Source: Agrostemma githago (taxonomy: Eukaryota > Streptophyta > Magnoliopsida > Caryophyllales > Caryophyllaceae). Taken from it: a stretch of DNA of 64,000 nucleotides. Below the pieces are notes generated by a model that saw nothing but the letters and a program-made list of their open reading frames with translations, made no database searches and had not been told where the DNA came from. How positions within the stretch are numbered: the stretch's first letter is position 1; each line of letters begins with the position of its first letter. The DNA is taken from the NCBI GenBank assembly GCA_958450325.1, contig OY288250.1, positions 47,032,683 through 47,096,682 on the forward strand, read 5' to 3'. The position numbers and the translations under genes are program-made. This document shows, piece after piece, positions 32,956-43,936 of the stretch.

Positions 32956-33552
32956 CTACAGAATAAAAACAACTACAGGGCCAAGGAACCCCAGAGCTAT
33001 GAGCTGTGTTGTGATGAGAGCGTCTTCGCCAAATTGCTCAGCATAGGCAATCAGATCTTCTGCTGAGGTAGAACTAGTAATGGCCAAATGAGGCGTAGTG
33101 TCCAGTGCCTGCAACTGGAGAGTATGCGTTATCCTCTTCGCGAGGCTGTTGTTGGTCAAGTAGCATTTGCACCTACGGGAAACCACAACCTCACCCCGGA
33201 CGAGAGTTGACACACCAAATAGTTGTTCTCTATGTAGGAGTCTAATGTAATCTTTGGCCCACCGAGGCACATCTAGCCGCAGTGCGAACATTTGAGCCCA
33301 TCGTTTGCAGACAAGCAACGTAGCTGCCTTGCTATCGGCATCGAGTCTATCAAATATCTGCTCCATGTAGTCCTCGTTGGACAGGACTCCGCCTACATGT
33401 GAGCACCGGCTGCCGTGGACTAAAACTTCATGAGGATGATCGTAAATGAAATGTAAGCGCTGTAACTTCTGTTGCCTGCTATTAGCTGTGAAGGCATTCA
33501 TGTCCTCGTCGAAATTATTCGACAGCCAGCTTCTATAATGATATGGATCCAT
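32956..33552 (-). CDS. F-box-like protein, Helitron copy C (open)
   Basis: The only intact member of the three F-box-like copies: 198 residues from the ATG at 33550-33552 (MDPYHYRSWLSNN), chosen because copies A and B have their ATG at the matching place; the frame is also open further upstream. It has a conserved SRQQKLQRLHFIYDHPHEV block, an F-box-like stretch at about residues 55-95 (NEDYMEQIFDRLDADSKAA, then VCKRWAQMF), PRWAKDYIRLLHREQLFG, and the family block RGEVVVSRRCKCYLTNNSL. The C-terminus is hydrophobic (TTQLIALGFLGPVVVFIL). If the F-box works, the product would join an SCF ubiquitin ligase with the C-terminal half as substrate receptor. The F-box call is by pattern only; leucine and proline positions of the classical motif are incomplete. 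Confidence 0.62.
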   Translation of the reverse strand: MDPYHYRSWLSNNFDEDMNAFTANSRQQKLQRLHFIYDHPHEVLVHGSRCSHVGGVLSNEDYMEQIFDRLDADSKAATLLVCKRWAQMFALRLDVPRWAKDYIRLLHREQLFGVSTLVRGEVVVSRRCKCYLTNNSLAKRITHTLQLQALDTTPHLAITSSTSAEDLIAYAEQFGEDALITTQLIALGFLGPVVVFIL

Positions 33553-35764
33553 ACTAACAGTCGGAAGGTCTGTACGGCAGAAATATACGTCAAAATAATG
33601 GTCGGAAACGCTTAGTACAGCAACCAATACAGAAATAGGAAGCGATTAGAATTCTATGTTGGGAATAACCGCTGGTAGTGCGACTAACCAACATGAGGCA
33701 CCCCGTGTCACATGCAATATCCACCCCACCTTTACTGACCTACTTATTATCTGTGTACATCCAAGAAAATGGCTACGCAGAAGTAAAAACCTCTAGACAA
33801 ATCCCAGTTATTTTTGGCGAAATAGGTATGACAGCTCAGGAAAATATAGGCGACATGCCAGCATATATAATACAAGATGTGAATGTGGGCATACATTAGA
33901 ACAAGAAATAAATGAGTGTTGTGGTCACTGGTGACCAATCTGAACCAGAGCACACCAACGATCACATGCATGAATGTGATCGAGTGATCACAGCAACATC
34001 ACTAAGGTGCATGACCACAACTCTGAAACAAAGTTTGCGTAACCGAACATGAGTGTATTTCTAGGCATAAATGAAGCATATACGCACATAACACTGGAAG
34101 AAAGCAGTAAGAACTTGCAAACAGGGGCACAGAATGCACTAAATGCAGCTATGTTTGGGCACACTGATCACTATTTGGGAACATTTCGTGACTTACGTGC
34201 AGCAAGACAGCGGAATCCCTGCAGGAGTACAAAAATTACAGCCTCAAGCAGTCTTGACGGGGTCTCCAGCAAACGCAGTAGAAGATTACTTGAGAAGTAA
34301 AAGATGCACTGTGTTTTTTGTTGTTTTAGTGGAGATGGGGGCGCAGTAACGAATTAATGTTCAGGGAAGGTTGGGGGCCGAGGATTATTAATGAACTGTG
34401 AGGAGGGTGGCTGCTTTAGTATAATTGATCTCTTGAAATGAGGTGAATAGACATGGGGTGTAGGCAAAAGTATGATAGGAGTTTGTAAGCATTAACTATA
34501 CGTTTAGTTGGTCATTACAATTAGTCCATGGTTTGGTGACGATTCACACTTCGGTTACGAATGTCGTCGTAGTTAGCAGTGTTTTGGGATTGTAGATTTA
34601 TTTGCTTGTGCTCCCATCATGTTGTTTTTACCTTCAAGATGTACAGAGACGGTGGGCCGCGCGAATATGCTATGTGGCTCGTGTCTCTCCTAGAACAATT
34701 CCGAGTAAGTCCCGGGAAGTCATGGCATATATAATGTTGTTTAGGACGTTTGTAAAGTCACCCGCGTTTATTTTAAAAAACAAAAAAAAAACAAAAAAGA
34801 AACAAAAAACTGGTCATGGTGCGTAAAGTGGTGAACATGTCACCAATATGAACACGAGGCGTCCACGCAACGGAGTATCGTATTTTGTGTGAGGTGGCCG
34901 AGGAAATATAAGTTTTGCCGTTAGGTCAGCAAACTCGCAATGGAAATCGTTGGCCGATATTCAAGTCCTAATGATCGGATTGTCATATAGTCGCGAATAT
35001 ATATTGGAGGCATTACATAAGAATACGGTCTTCTGTGATAGCATAATATTAAAAGTGAGGTCACTTTGCGAGGAAGTAGCTTCAGCAAGTCGTAGGATTT
35101 GAGCAATAATGGTGACAGCAAATTTGCTCCTTAGGCTTAGATTGGAAGTAGCACTTGTAGGATCATCGTGTCGGTTTTCGCGCCATTTCATACGAATACG
35201 CGGTGGATAAATCGCAGTTATTGTGTAAGATATACGTGAACGGTCTATGCATCGCATGCAATACCCAACAAGTAACAACTTAAATATGTGACAATATTGC
35301 TTTAACGGAAACGACTTATGGACGACCAAAAAGAATAATCATTATTATCATTTTCAGTAAGCAACCAAGGGTGGGACAATCAACAACCCAGAAACCGTTT
35401 ACCAAAGGTACAGCAGTAATTTCCACCAATCACTGTGTCCGCCTTTACCCCTTCTAGTAAACATGCCTTTACCCACAAATAAATGCCACCCCTCACTGAC
35501 CGATACAAGTAAAATCCGCTACACGCAAAAACTTCACAGTACTCCAAATTAATACTTGCCCAGATTTCAATCAAGTGTTCAGGACCATAGTAACCTAATT
35601 CCTAAATTGAAAGGTTCTTTGGTAGAAGGTCAGAAATGGCAGCGCGAGATCAATGGAGGAAAAATTCGTGTACCCACCAACCTGCATTATGCACAACTTA
35701 CCATACACAAGAATAGGCGACGGTCGAACGATTGGTAAAAGCTTCAATTGCGTAAGGAATTAAC
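33553..35764. other. Helitron interior upstream of F-box copy C; duplicated segment
   Basis: The stretch 34330-34570 resembles 21110-21380 upstream of copy B. A purine-rich A-tract is at 34774-34810. Short frames on both strands show no domain. A possible first exon for the plus-strand gene ending at 36141 may lie within 35556-35700, but no splice junction convinced me. Confidence 0.4.
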
Positions 35765-36141
35765 TAATTAAGCTTGGATATCCGGTCAGGAAGATCCACT
35801 ACGCATGGAGTGGTCAAAATGAAGACTTCGGGAGAGCTATAGCGATAGAATTTGTGGGCGGCGATGAAAGATACAGCAGTGCTTTCAAGTTGCAACAATG
35901 CTTCGAGAGGGCGGGAAGGGGGAAAGATGGGTTCAACGAAAGCTTCAACAGCACGTCTGGACCTCACATGTGGGTGGCAACTACCGCCGACGAACGACTG
36001 GTAAAAAAGGGGAGGAGCTGTATATATGTGTCCGACTATTGGAAGACACATGGTTACAAAGTCGCGGATACGGACAACATCTCAACCTACGTCTGCGTGT
36101 TCAATCTGCTGAATCATCACTGCCCTGGATTCTACGCCTGA
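35765..36141 (+). CDS. Unrecognised plus-strand gene in the Helitron (last exon)
   Basis: An open frame reads LGYPVRKIHYAWSGQNEDFG, continues through AIAIEFVGGDERYSSAFKL, HMWVATTADERLVKKGRS and YVSDYWKTHGYKVADTDN, and stops at the TGA 36139-36141. No ATG starts it in a natural place. The 5' edge follows ATTAAG, so an upstream intron is likely and this would be a terminal exon. The composition looks like a real globular protein (balanced charges, many aromatic residues). Like the gene at 31411 it reads against the Helitron genes. No family is recognised. Confidence 0.38.
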
Positions 36142-36843
36142 GAAGTGGCTGTTGGTTTTCCTGATTAATGAATGTTTAGTCATTTCCTTTTAAGCTCCTG
36201 TCGGTGTGTCTCATCCGATATGCCGTTTATCTGTTAGTGTGAACCATATTACTGTTAAATTTGTACCGGATATTTCCATAAAATGTACTGCTTGCGTATT
36301 CATATACGGTCCGTGTCCCATTCAGTCACTGAACTGTAGTATGCGTGTATGTGTATGCAGCAGTGTATAACAGTCTGCCCTGTGTAATCATTCATTCAGC
36401 GGATGGCCAAGCGGCAGCGTCGATGGTCCACAAATACTCAAGGTGTAAACACCGAGATTTATAGGTGGGAATTAGACAAAAGGTTGGGCAACCTAATTAT
36501 AAAACATGGAGCTGCAGAACTAAAAAATCACACGCACAAAATAATCATGTACATAGTTGATATTATCAGCACAAATAGGTGAATATTGCCTTGCAGTCAA
36601 CATTAGTTGTTGATGGAGCACTTCATAGATCTCCAATTAGAAGTAGGACCCTAGGACCCTCCGTAACGGTAACCTTGAAAAAAGCTGCGTAAAGCTACAA
36701 AGCAGGTCCTTGGAACACAAGGGGCATACCAATGCCACCGTTCAACACCACTAAGCCAAAAAGCAAACAACGTAACAATTGTCGTGAATATAGTTAATTA
36801 CAAAAATAGCTTGCTCATTGCACAGGTCACACGGGTCCTGCGC
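36142..36843. other. Spacer between plus-strand gene and helicase 3' end
   Basis: Convergent 3' ends of the plus-strand gene (stop at 36141) and the minus-strand helicase (stop at 36850). No gene is seen. It would hold both poly(A) sites. Confidence 0.4.
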
Positions 36844-39494
36844 ATTGTGTCAAAAGGATCCCATGTCATTCGCATCTCGTATGATGCCTACAAGACGCAG
36901 GACCTCGTAAGATATGATGTTTTTTACACGGTAATCTGATGGAGCCTGGATTGCTGTCGCAGAAACAACAGTCACCTTGCTTGATTCTCTGGCACGCGAA
37001 AGGGCAACATATAGCTGCCCATTGGAGAAGCAAGGTCTTGGAAGGTAGACCGCAACCTGATCTAAGGTCTGGCCCTGTGATTTATTAATAGTCATTGCAA
37101 AGCTTAACCTCAGGGGGAAGTGATTACGATAGAAGCTGAATGGATATTTGGAAGACTCTGACGGTTCCATCCTAATCCGCGGAATAAAGACATGTTCACC
37201 ACTATGATGACCAGTGGTTATGACACATTCGACTACGTTTGGGAATTTTTTTTACAGATAAGCCTAGTTCCGTTGCACAAGCCCGACGATGGAAGAAGAT
37301 TCCGAAGCAGAATCACTGGGCAGTTTTCTTTGAGAACAAGCTCATACGAACTCATGCCCCTAGGACAGAGATTATTTATAAATTCAGCAGGGTAAATGTT
37401 GCAGTTATCATCAAGCAGTGTGTCGTAACCTCTGTACATAACAGCTGTTCCAGGGAATCTGTCTATGAGTAACGCGTTAACAGCATCGACGTCCTCATTC
37501 ATGGGCGTCAATACTGAACTCTGGGTAAACACAGCGATCCCCAAAGCCTGGACATCAGCCTCTGGGTAGACTGAATTTGCCACTGTAGCAATTAGTTCCG
37601 TCTCCTCACCACTTGTATGCTGTGTAACACCAACTGGTAATACAACCAAATCAGAGTCTTCAGTCTGAAGTTCACCGTTTCCCAGAGATAAAAGGTAAGC
37701 ACAGAACAGCGGGTCAGTCCGAGCACGAACGTTTATCGTTAGTTGGAATTTGATAAGCTGGGACCATATTGGCGAAGACACTACACTGGAGTTGACAGCC
37801 TCACGCATGGATTTATGCGGGACTATAGGCAATACTTGACGGAAGTCGCCTCCGAACACTACTAATTTCCCACCGAAAATCACGTCTGGATTACACAGAT
37901 CACGCAGTAACTTGTCGAGTGCCTCCACCGTTTCTCTCCTAGCCATTGAAGCCTCGTCCCATATAATGAAACTGGCGGCCTGGATCAGAGCAGCCAAGCT
38001 CCCCTGTTTCGGAACATTGCATGCGAGTGACTTGTCTAGTTTCAGAGGGAGTTTAAACCTTGAATGGGCGGTCCTTCCAGACGAGATGTTAGATGTGGCA
38101 ATACCCGACGTGGCTGTAGGCAAGACAATATGCCCAAGTAGTCGGACCTCAGCGTACAAAGCGTTGTACAGATATGTCTTACCAGTGCCACCTGGTCCAT
38201 CCACAAAAAAAGCTCCAGGGAGTTTTTGTTTCACATGCCTAATTATAGTATCGAAAGTGTGCTGCTGTTCAGAGCTCAGTGTAGCAAGACATTTTAAACA
38301 CTCTTCCGGTACAGGTGCAGCAAGTGCGTCAGATACATCTCTTGTTCGCTGTATTACAAGATCCCTTGGCTCTGCCAATTGGTCAAGACTGTATAGTTTG
38401 AGAGACTTGTCGGCTGCCTCCAGATGTTGTTCCACACTACGAACTGTGAGATTATGAACCACACGTGCACCGCCTTGATTTTCTGTTAGGAAATCTTCAG
38501 ATAATGAACTGTAGTATTTGCTCCACAACGCCTGCGATCCCTGGGATCACAGTACATGAGTACGGTTGCAAACAGGCGTTGCAAGGCAGAGGGCATCTGA
38601 ACAGCCTCCACCTCATTTAGACATAGTTCAACCATGTTACTGTCCTCTATCAGTCCAAGCTCAACAACAGCTTCCTGGTACGTTGAACACTGACGACCTT
38701 TACAACCAAGAGATCTTCAAAAGAGGTAGGTGCATGTACATGGGTCAGCAGTAACCTTAAATAAAAGCGTTCTGTCTCTGATGGCGATACGAAGACAGGT
38801 CTGCCTAAGACAATAGTACTGTTTTTCCTCCTGAATCATCGTCGGTCGGATGCATCCCACCGATAGTATTCAGGAAAGTCAGCGTATACGTGTTCTTCGC
38901 TAACATTACCAGCGTTCTCCCTGTTGATCCTGAAGAATTCAGTTTATGGGGTCTTTAGCCTCTTCTCATCGGAGACCACGCGAGATAATGCTTCAGTTTG
39001 TTTCATCGAGATTGACTGCATTTCTTGGAGATGAATTGGTAACGCCATCACAGGTGGATGCATCTCAAACAGGTCAAAGCTGAATATGCGCCATACCACT
39101 TCTATAGGGGACACCCAACTACCAGACTAATACTCGTTGATCTCATCAACCACCTTCCCCTCACCTCCCGGCCCAATGGAAAAAGATATTTTGTCCTGAC
39201 CCTTGTACACATTCTTGTAAACATATTTCAGTGACTGTATGCTAGAGCATACTTCCACATTAATATGACAGTCAAAGAGGTTAAGAAGATACGGGTTATA
39301 TGGGATCACCCAACGGTTGTCTAGATACTGGCCTCTTATCCTGACCCTTTCACCAGTAGGCCGCCGTTTGTAGACTGGGTACCCGGCATCACTGTTTGTG
39401 GTTTCAGCTGCGTATGGCTTTGGGTGGCCAGACTTACACTGGCCCACAGTTTTTTTGTGCTTCATGCATGGATATTCTGGGTTCAATCTATCGC
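36844..39494 (-). pseudogene. Helitron Rep/helicase, C-terminal two thirds
   Basis: This protein nicks and unwinds DNA for rolling-circle transposition. Entering from the retrotransposon junction at 39494, the frame reads CDRLNPEYPCMKH, YPVYKRRPTGE and NRWVIPYNPYLLNLFDCHIN. The two-tyrosine Rep motif SLKYVYKNVYKGQD follows at about 39195-39235. A TAG at 39124-39126 interrupts the frame, and 38529-39126 is decayed but still recognisable (SFDLFEMHPPVMALPIHLQ; TERFYLRLLLTHVHAPTSFED). The PIF1-type helicase (37233-38528) has Walker A GPGGTGKTY, Walker B SFIIWDEASMARR and FGGDFRQVLPIV. A run of eight A near 37241-37249 shifts the frame into the C-terminus (36850-37170), with SFAMTINKSQGQTL and QLYVALSRARES. 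The N-terminal part is at 61947-62471, across the retrotransposon. Confidence 0.92.
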
Positions 39495-40089
39495 ATGGGT
39501 GTAGACACCCACATTTTGACCGCCAGGTGTCTATAGTAGTTCCCGCCAAACACCCGATGATGATCGGACGCAAACATGCTTTAATGGACTCAGATATGGG
39601 CACGAAATCATGGACATTTGGCTTGGGCTTATTACGGAGTACAAATCTTACAAAACCACCCTCAAAATCAGGCCCATTAGGTCGTTTCGAGTCAAATAAG
39701 ACTAATTTGGGTCGAATCCGACACCAGGGGCAAAACCGTCTTTTACCGACCGGGTCAAACCCAGTCAAAGATATTTTTTCCCGAGATACACGGACCAACC
39801 GCGACACCTCATCAGTTCGGTTAGGCTCAGATACTACAAAATATCAACCTCGAAAATATTAAATAAATCCATTCAAGGATAGAATTCGATCTCAAGTAGG
39901 AATTCTATCCGAAAACCAAATCAATTCACCGACCGAGCATAAAAATACTCGGCCAACAGCCCATTTCGGCCGAGATACTTGGCTTTCTCACCAAGAAACG
40001 AGACTCTCGTTCCCTTCAAACTCCTACGTTTCCTATCCAAACCGGTGTTTCTTGTCACCTAAGCAAGAATACCTCTCAAGGACCTCACC

Positions 40090-40099
40090 TATAAATAGG
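40090..40099 (+). promoter_or_regulatory. TATA box of Tat element 2 5' LTR
   Basis: TATAAATAGG. The same motif lies at 47251-47260 in the 3' LTR. It is placed about 590 bp into the LTR and is the best core-promoter candidate. Confidence 0.65.
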
Positions 40100-40938
40100 A
40101 CCCTCCGGTCACACATTATAGAAAGATATAAAAAATACATCTATCAATTCTATCAATTATTCACATCTACGAGTTATCAATCAATTATTCCCATACATTA
40201 CTCATCTACAACATACATTCATACATCATCGACATCTCACAAAAACAATTCCCGACATACGGCAACTTCGTAACATCAAAATACCGATAAGATAACCCGA
40301 CGAATCCAACCCAAAAAACCGGCCACCACCCGCCAGCTTATACGACCCAAACCGACACCCTAACTCACCCACATCGTCTCGACGCTCACGTGCCTAAGCC
40401 ACTTCCCGACGAGCCTTTTTCCGAGAAAACAAAGCATGTAGGTTGAGGGTGTAAAATCAAACCCGATTCTTCCCTTTTCTCTTCCTTTCTCTCGTCTTTT
40501 TCTTTTCTTTTCGTCGATCGGTCCGTTTTTTTTATATGGGTCGTTGTCGCCTTTTTTTTTTTTTCTAAAAATTATATTACAAAATTATTTTCAAACAAAA
40601 CATTCTAAACAATACGATACCGACTCTCCAGTCGAATATCGTATTAAAAGAATAACATTAAACCTGTTGATGCTAGAAAATCGTTATACGGTCTTAATAC
40701 AACGATTTTTAACGCGGAGGGAGTCAAACATCGTTTTTTTAGTTTAAACTTTACAAAGCGATTTTCAAACTTTTTTTTTTACCTTTTCTAAAAATCATTC
40801 CGACTATTTGATATCGATTTAATAATCGAATATCGAATACGACGAATATCGAAAATATAAATCGAGTACAAATTAATCCATATTGTACGCGATTTATCAA
40901 AATTGACGATTTTCGAAAATAAAAAAAACAGGACAGCT

Positions 40939-40979
40939 ACTCGCGCGAGTCGCGCCCCTCCCAGGCAACTCGCGCGAGA
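40939..40979. repeat. Palindrome pair ACTCGCGCGAGT in the LTR
   Basis: A perfect ACTCGCGCGAGT at 40939-40950 and a near copy (last base A) at 40968-40979, starts 29 bp apart, about 850 bp downstream of the TATA box. It has the same outer arms as the Tat element 1 palindromes, with CG instead of AT in the centre. The 3' LTR has the pair at 48106-48117 and 48135-48146. Confidence 0.8.
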
Positions 40980-41805
40980 TCCTGAAAACCGAGCCCTTTT
41001 TTCTTCGTTTTCTCGTTTTTTAATTCCTTTTCGTTTCTTACATAAAACAGCGACATTCGCGACATATTTTCAGATTTCGATAAATACTTTTTCGACCTCG
41101 GTCAACACGTGTTAATCCATCACATGTCATAAACCATTTTTAAAATCATGCATATTATCGTATTTACATCTTTATTCGATTTATGAACCCTTACAAACCT
41201 GTTTGCTCATGTTTGTAGCGATTTATTTTCATCTTTTGTTTTATTAGACTAAAACGAATTTCACATGCTAAATATAACTTTGTCGTTATTAGTTTAAGAT
41301 GCATTAAACGACTTAGCAACCCATTTAATTTTTCTCACATGCTTAGGGAAAATAATGTTTGCATATCATTCAACCGTCAAACTAACGCGTGTACACCAAA
41401 AACGAACGATATCTTAGTAAAGGCCGCTAAGTGCGGGCGGGGTTGGGTGTTATTAGTGAACTTCCCAACACGTACCCTCACCCCTTACTCAGAACCATGG
41501 TTTTCGGATGTCCGAATCCATTGGCAACGAGAGTCATTCAATACACGATATCCGATAATGTCGGTATCGGTATCATAATGCAAAGGGATGAACCCAATAA
41601 ACTCTGACATCGGAAATGGGCCGTATTTTGTACACGGCCCACTACAAAATAGAGTGGGTTCGAACGGGTCAGAATTCCCAAAAAATTCGGTGGCAACTCC
41701 TACTTCGATTTAAATTTCAATTTGACCATCTCATATGGAGATTCATTCGCCTCCCCAAACCCGCGCGTGGCCGCGTCGGGGTGGACCTATATCATGTCCA
41801 CAATT

Positions 41806-41824
41806 TGGCGACTCCGCTGGGGAT
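41806..41824 (+). other. Primer-binding site (tRNA-Arg type)
   Basis: TGGCGACTCCGCTGGGGAT begins three bases after the 5' LTR. Identical to the site of Tat element 1 on the other strand (15349-15367). Confidence 0.87.
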
Positions 41825-43119
41825 CAACTGATGTGTCACTTACCATCGGCATCTTCAGGGTGAGACTCGAAAAGAAATCGTTCGACTAGTAATGTACACG
41901 TTTTAGTTCAATGGTTCATGCATAACCCAAATTTTTCCCGGGCCGGTTACTTGTGACCGACGTCCCACTATACCACGGTGCATTCCTAAATGGGTGCACT
42001 AAAGACTTCGATGGTGGAACTCGCATGGGTTTTACGGCAGATTCTAAGACCAACTCGGCTTAGGAGGAACGTCCTGATTTGCGAGAAAGCTATCGTCGTT
42101 GGTATAGACCCTATTTCGACCGACCGAGACTTAGATTAAGAGCATACATGGTGTCATTATACTGTTTCCATGACTACGTGCTACTTGATTTTCTTTGGTC
42201 CTCTTTTTCAAAAACCGTCGTTTTCAAAACTTCCATCTTTTCAAACCCATCTAGATCTATTTTTCAAAACCCGGAAAGCTACCGAATTTAGGACTTATGA
42301 TTTTGACTCAAAATAGCCTATTTTAGCCGGGATGCTGCCCAAACCGTTTCAAAAATCCGAAATCTCGGCCCGATAAAATTTTTCGGTTTTCAAATAATCG
42401 GGCCATCCAATCCGACTTTGTTCGGTTTTCAAATCCAAATTCTCCTTTCAAAACTTTCTTCTTCTTAGGACTTCCCGTATTTAGTAGTGTCGGGTCGTGT
42501 CATAAGTTGTTAGACTCCTTAGCGTCGAAACTCCGCCGATCTTATATCACGAGTTTCTTCCCCATCCCAGTCCGCCTTACTTTTCGAGGCACAGCCCACC
42601 TACGTAGGACAAACTCCTACAAAGGGAAGCCCATTTACACTTTAGGGTCCAAAGTCTGGGGAATAGCTCACACGTAGGTCTTTCTTCACACGGGACTAGG
42701 CCCATTTTGCCAAAATCCTAAGGAAAGCCCACCGTCCACGAGTCACCCGTCTAGGAGTCGGTCTTCAGCCCCACTCGGGGGCTACCCTTCAGCAGAGCAA
42801 TCAATCACGGTTGCTCTAAGGATCAGGTCTTACACGTGTTGTCTCACGTATCCCACTTTCGAGTCACTTAGGTGTCACACCATCTGAGTCCTGTATGAGC
42901 CCTTAGTCATCACTTGGGGGCTATTCTCCGACGGAGCGATTAATCACAGTCACTCCGAGAATCGTACCCTATGCATTTGTCTGAGGAGAGTCTGACCCGA
43001 GTCAAACTGGAGTCGTCTCTCCTCCCGCGCTATTTCCTATGCCTTGGTGTATTTGAGTTCCGAAGCAACTTTTCTGATTACGCGGTATTCTTACAAACAG
43101 GCCGCCCTTCACCCAAACC
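41825..43119 (+). other. 5' untranslated leader of Tat element 2
   Basis: 1.3 kb between primer site and gag. No gene is supported. It shares scattered stretches with the leader of Tat element 1 (for example TTCGGTTTTCAAA-type runs near 42240-42440). Confidence 0.55.
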
Positions 43120-43936
43120 ATGACGCAACAAGCCATAGACGCACTGACCGCCTCGTTGGCTAAGATACAAGATCACCTGACACAGATGAGGGGAGACCAA
43201 ATTGCCATCCTTACCCGGGTAAGTGCCGTGGAGCAGAGTATGCCGAGGGACGAAGATGAAACCAAGGGGCCATTAGCCGAATTGACCAGCGTAGTCCGCA
43301 AACTAGAGGAACAGGTCCATTTGTCAACAAACAACTCGATCCATACGGAAAATGCTCGTTCCTATTCACCTTTGACCGACGAGCTGCCCGCTAACCTCAA
43401 CCTTACGGGCCTACCAATGTTCGACGGGACTGAAGACCCGATATTACATATCCGGGCTTTCAAAGAGTTCATGGCTATTAAGGGGGTTAAGTCAACCATG
43501 TTCAAGCATTTGTTTGCTTCTTCCCTCGAGAAGCACCCGAAAGTCTGGTACTACAGGCTTGACTCCAAGAAGTACAAGATTTGGGATGACGTGGCGACGG
43601 AGTTTGCTCGGAATCCAGACCACAATGCGCACCTTGGAGATCATGGCCCAAGAGCCCAAGGAAGGTTTCACCAAGTACCTTCAAAGGTGGAGGGTCGAAA
43701 GTGTGAAGTTGGTAGACAAGCCCAACGAGAAGACACTAGTGGAGGCGTTCATCAACAACCTCCTACCTTCCTACCGCATCCATCTTAGGTATGCCGGCAT
43801 TTCCAACTTTGCACTGCTTACCGAAATGTGCACTAGGATTGAAGACGATCTTCGACACAATGAAGATCTGGGTGAAGCTTCTACTGAAGGCTATATTGGA
43901 CATCAACTCGAGTCCTTAGAGGCCGAAGACTACTGA
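43120..43936 (+). pseudogene. Gag of Tat element 2 (frameshifted)
   Basis: It starts at the ATG 43120 (MTQQAIDALTASLAKIQDHL), has a coiled-coil-like N-terminus, then the retro-gag core: LPMFDGTEDPILHIRAFKEF, HPKVWYYRLDSKKY. After EFAR near 43612 a deletion of about 16-17 bp, compared with Tat element 1 (which has NYADNTEIQ here), shifts the frame. The remainder continues in another frame: TTMRTLEIMAQEPKEGFTKY, EAFINNLLPSYRIHLRY. It stops at 43936 after LEAEDY without the zinc-knuckle region, so it is shorter than the gag at 12411-14119. Homology to that Gag is clear along the whole shared length. Confidence 0.87.

Larger units (their letters stand above)
39500..41802 (+). repeat. 5' LTR of Tat element 2
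   Basis: 2,303 bp, TGTAGACACC...TGTCCACA. The first 34 bases contain the inverted arms TAGACACC / GGTGTCTA. TATA box at 40090. Two ACTCGCGCGAGT-type palindromes at 40939-40979. The U5 part (about 41330-41802) matches the U5 of Tat element 1 and of the LTR at 62472, while U3 differs. Confidence 0.94.

Noticed and set aside
39495..39807. One 226-residue protein starting MSRLVRVSREK
   Set aside because: It is a chance fusion of antisense LTR sequence (39500-39807) to the Helitron Rep frame across the insertion junction.
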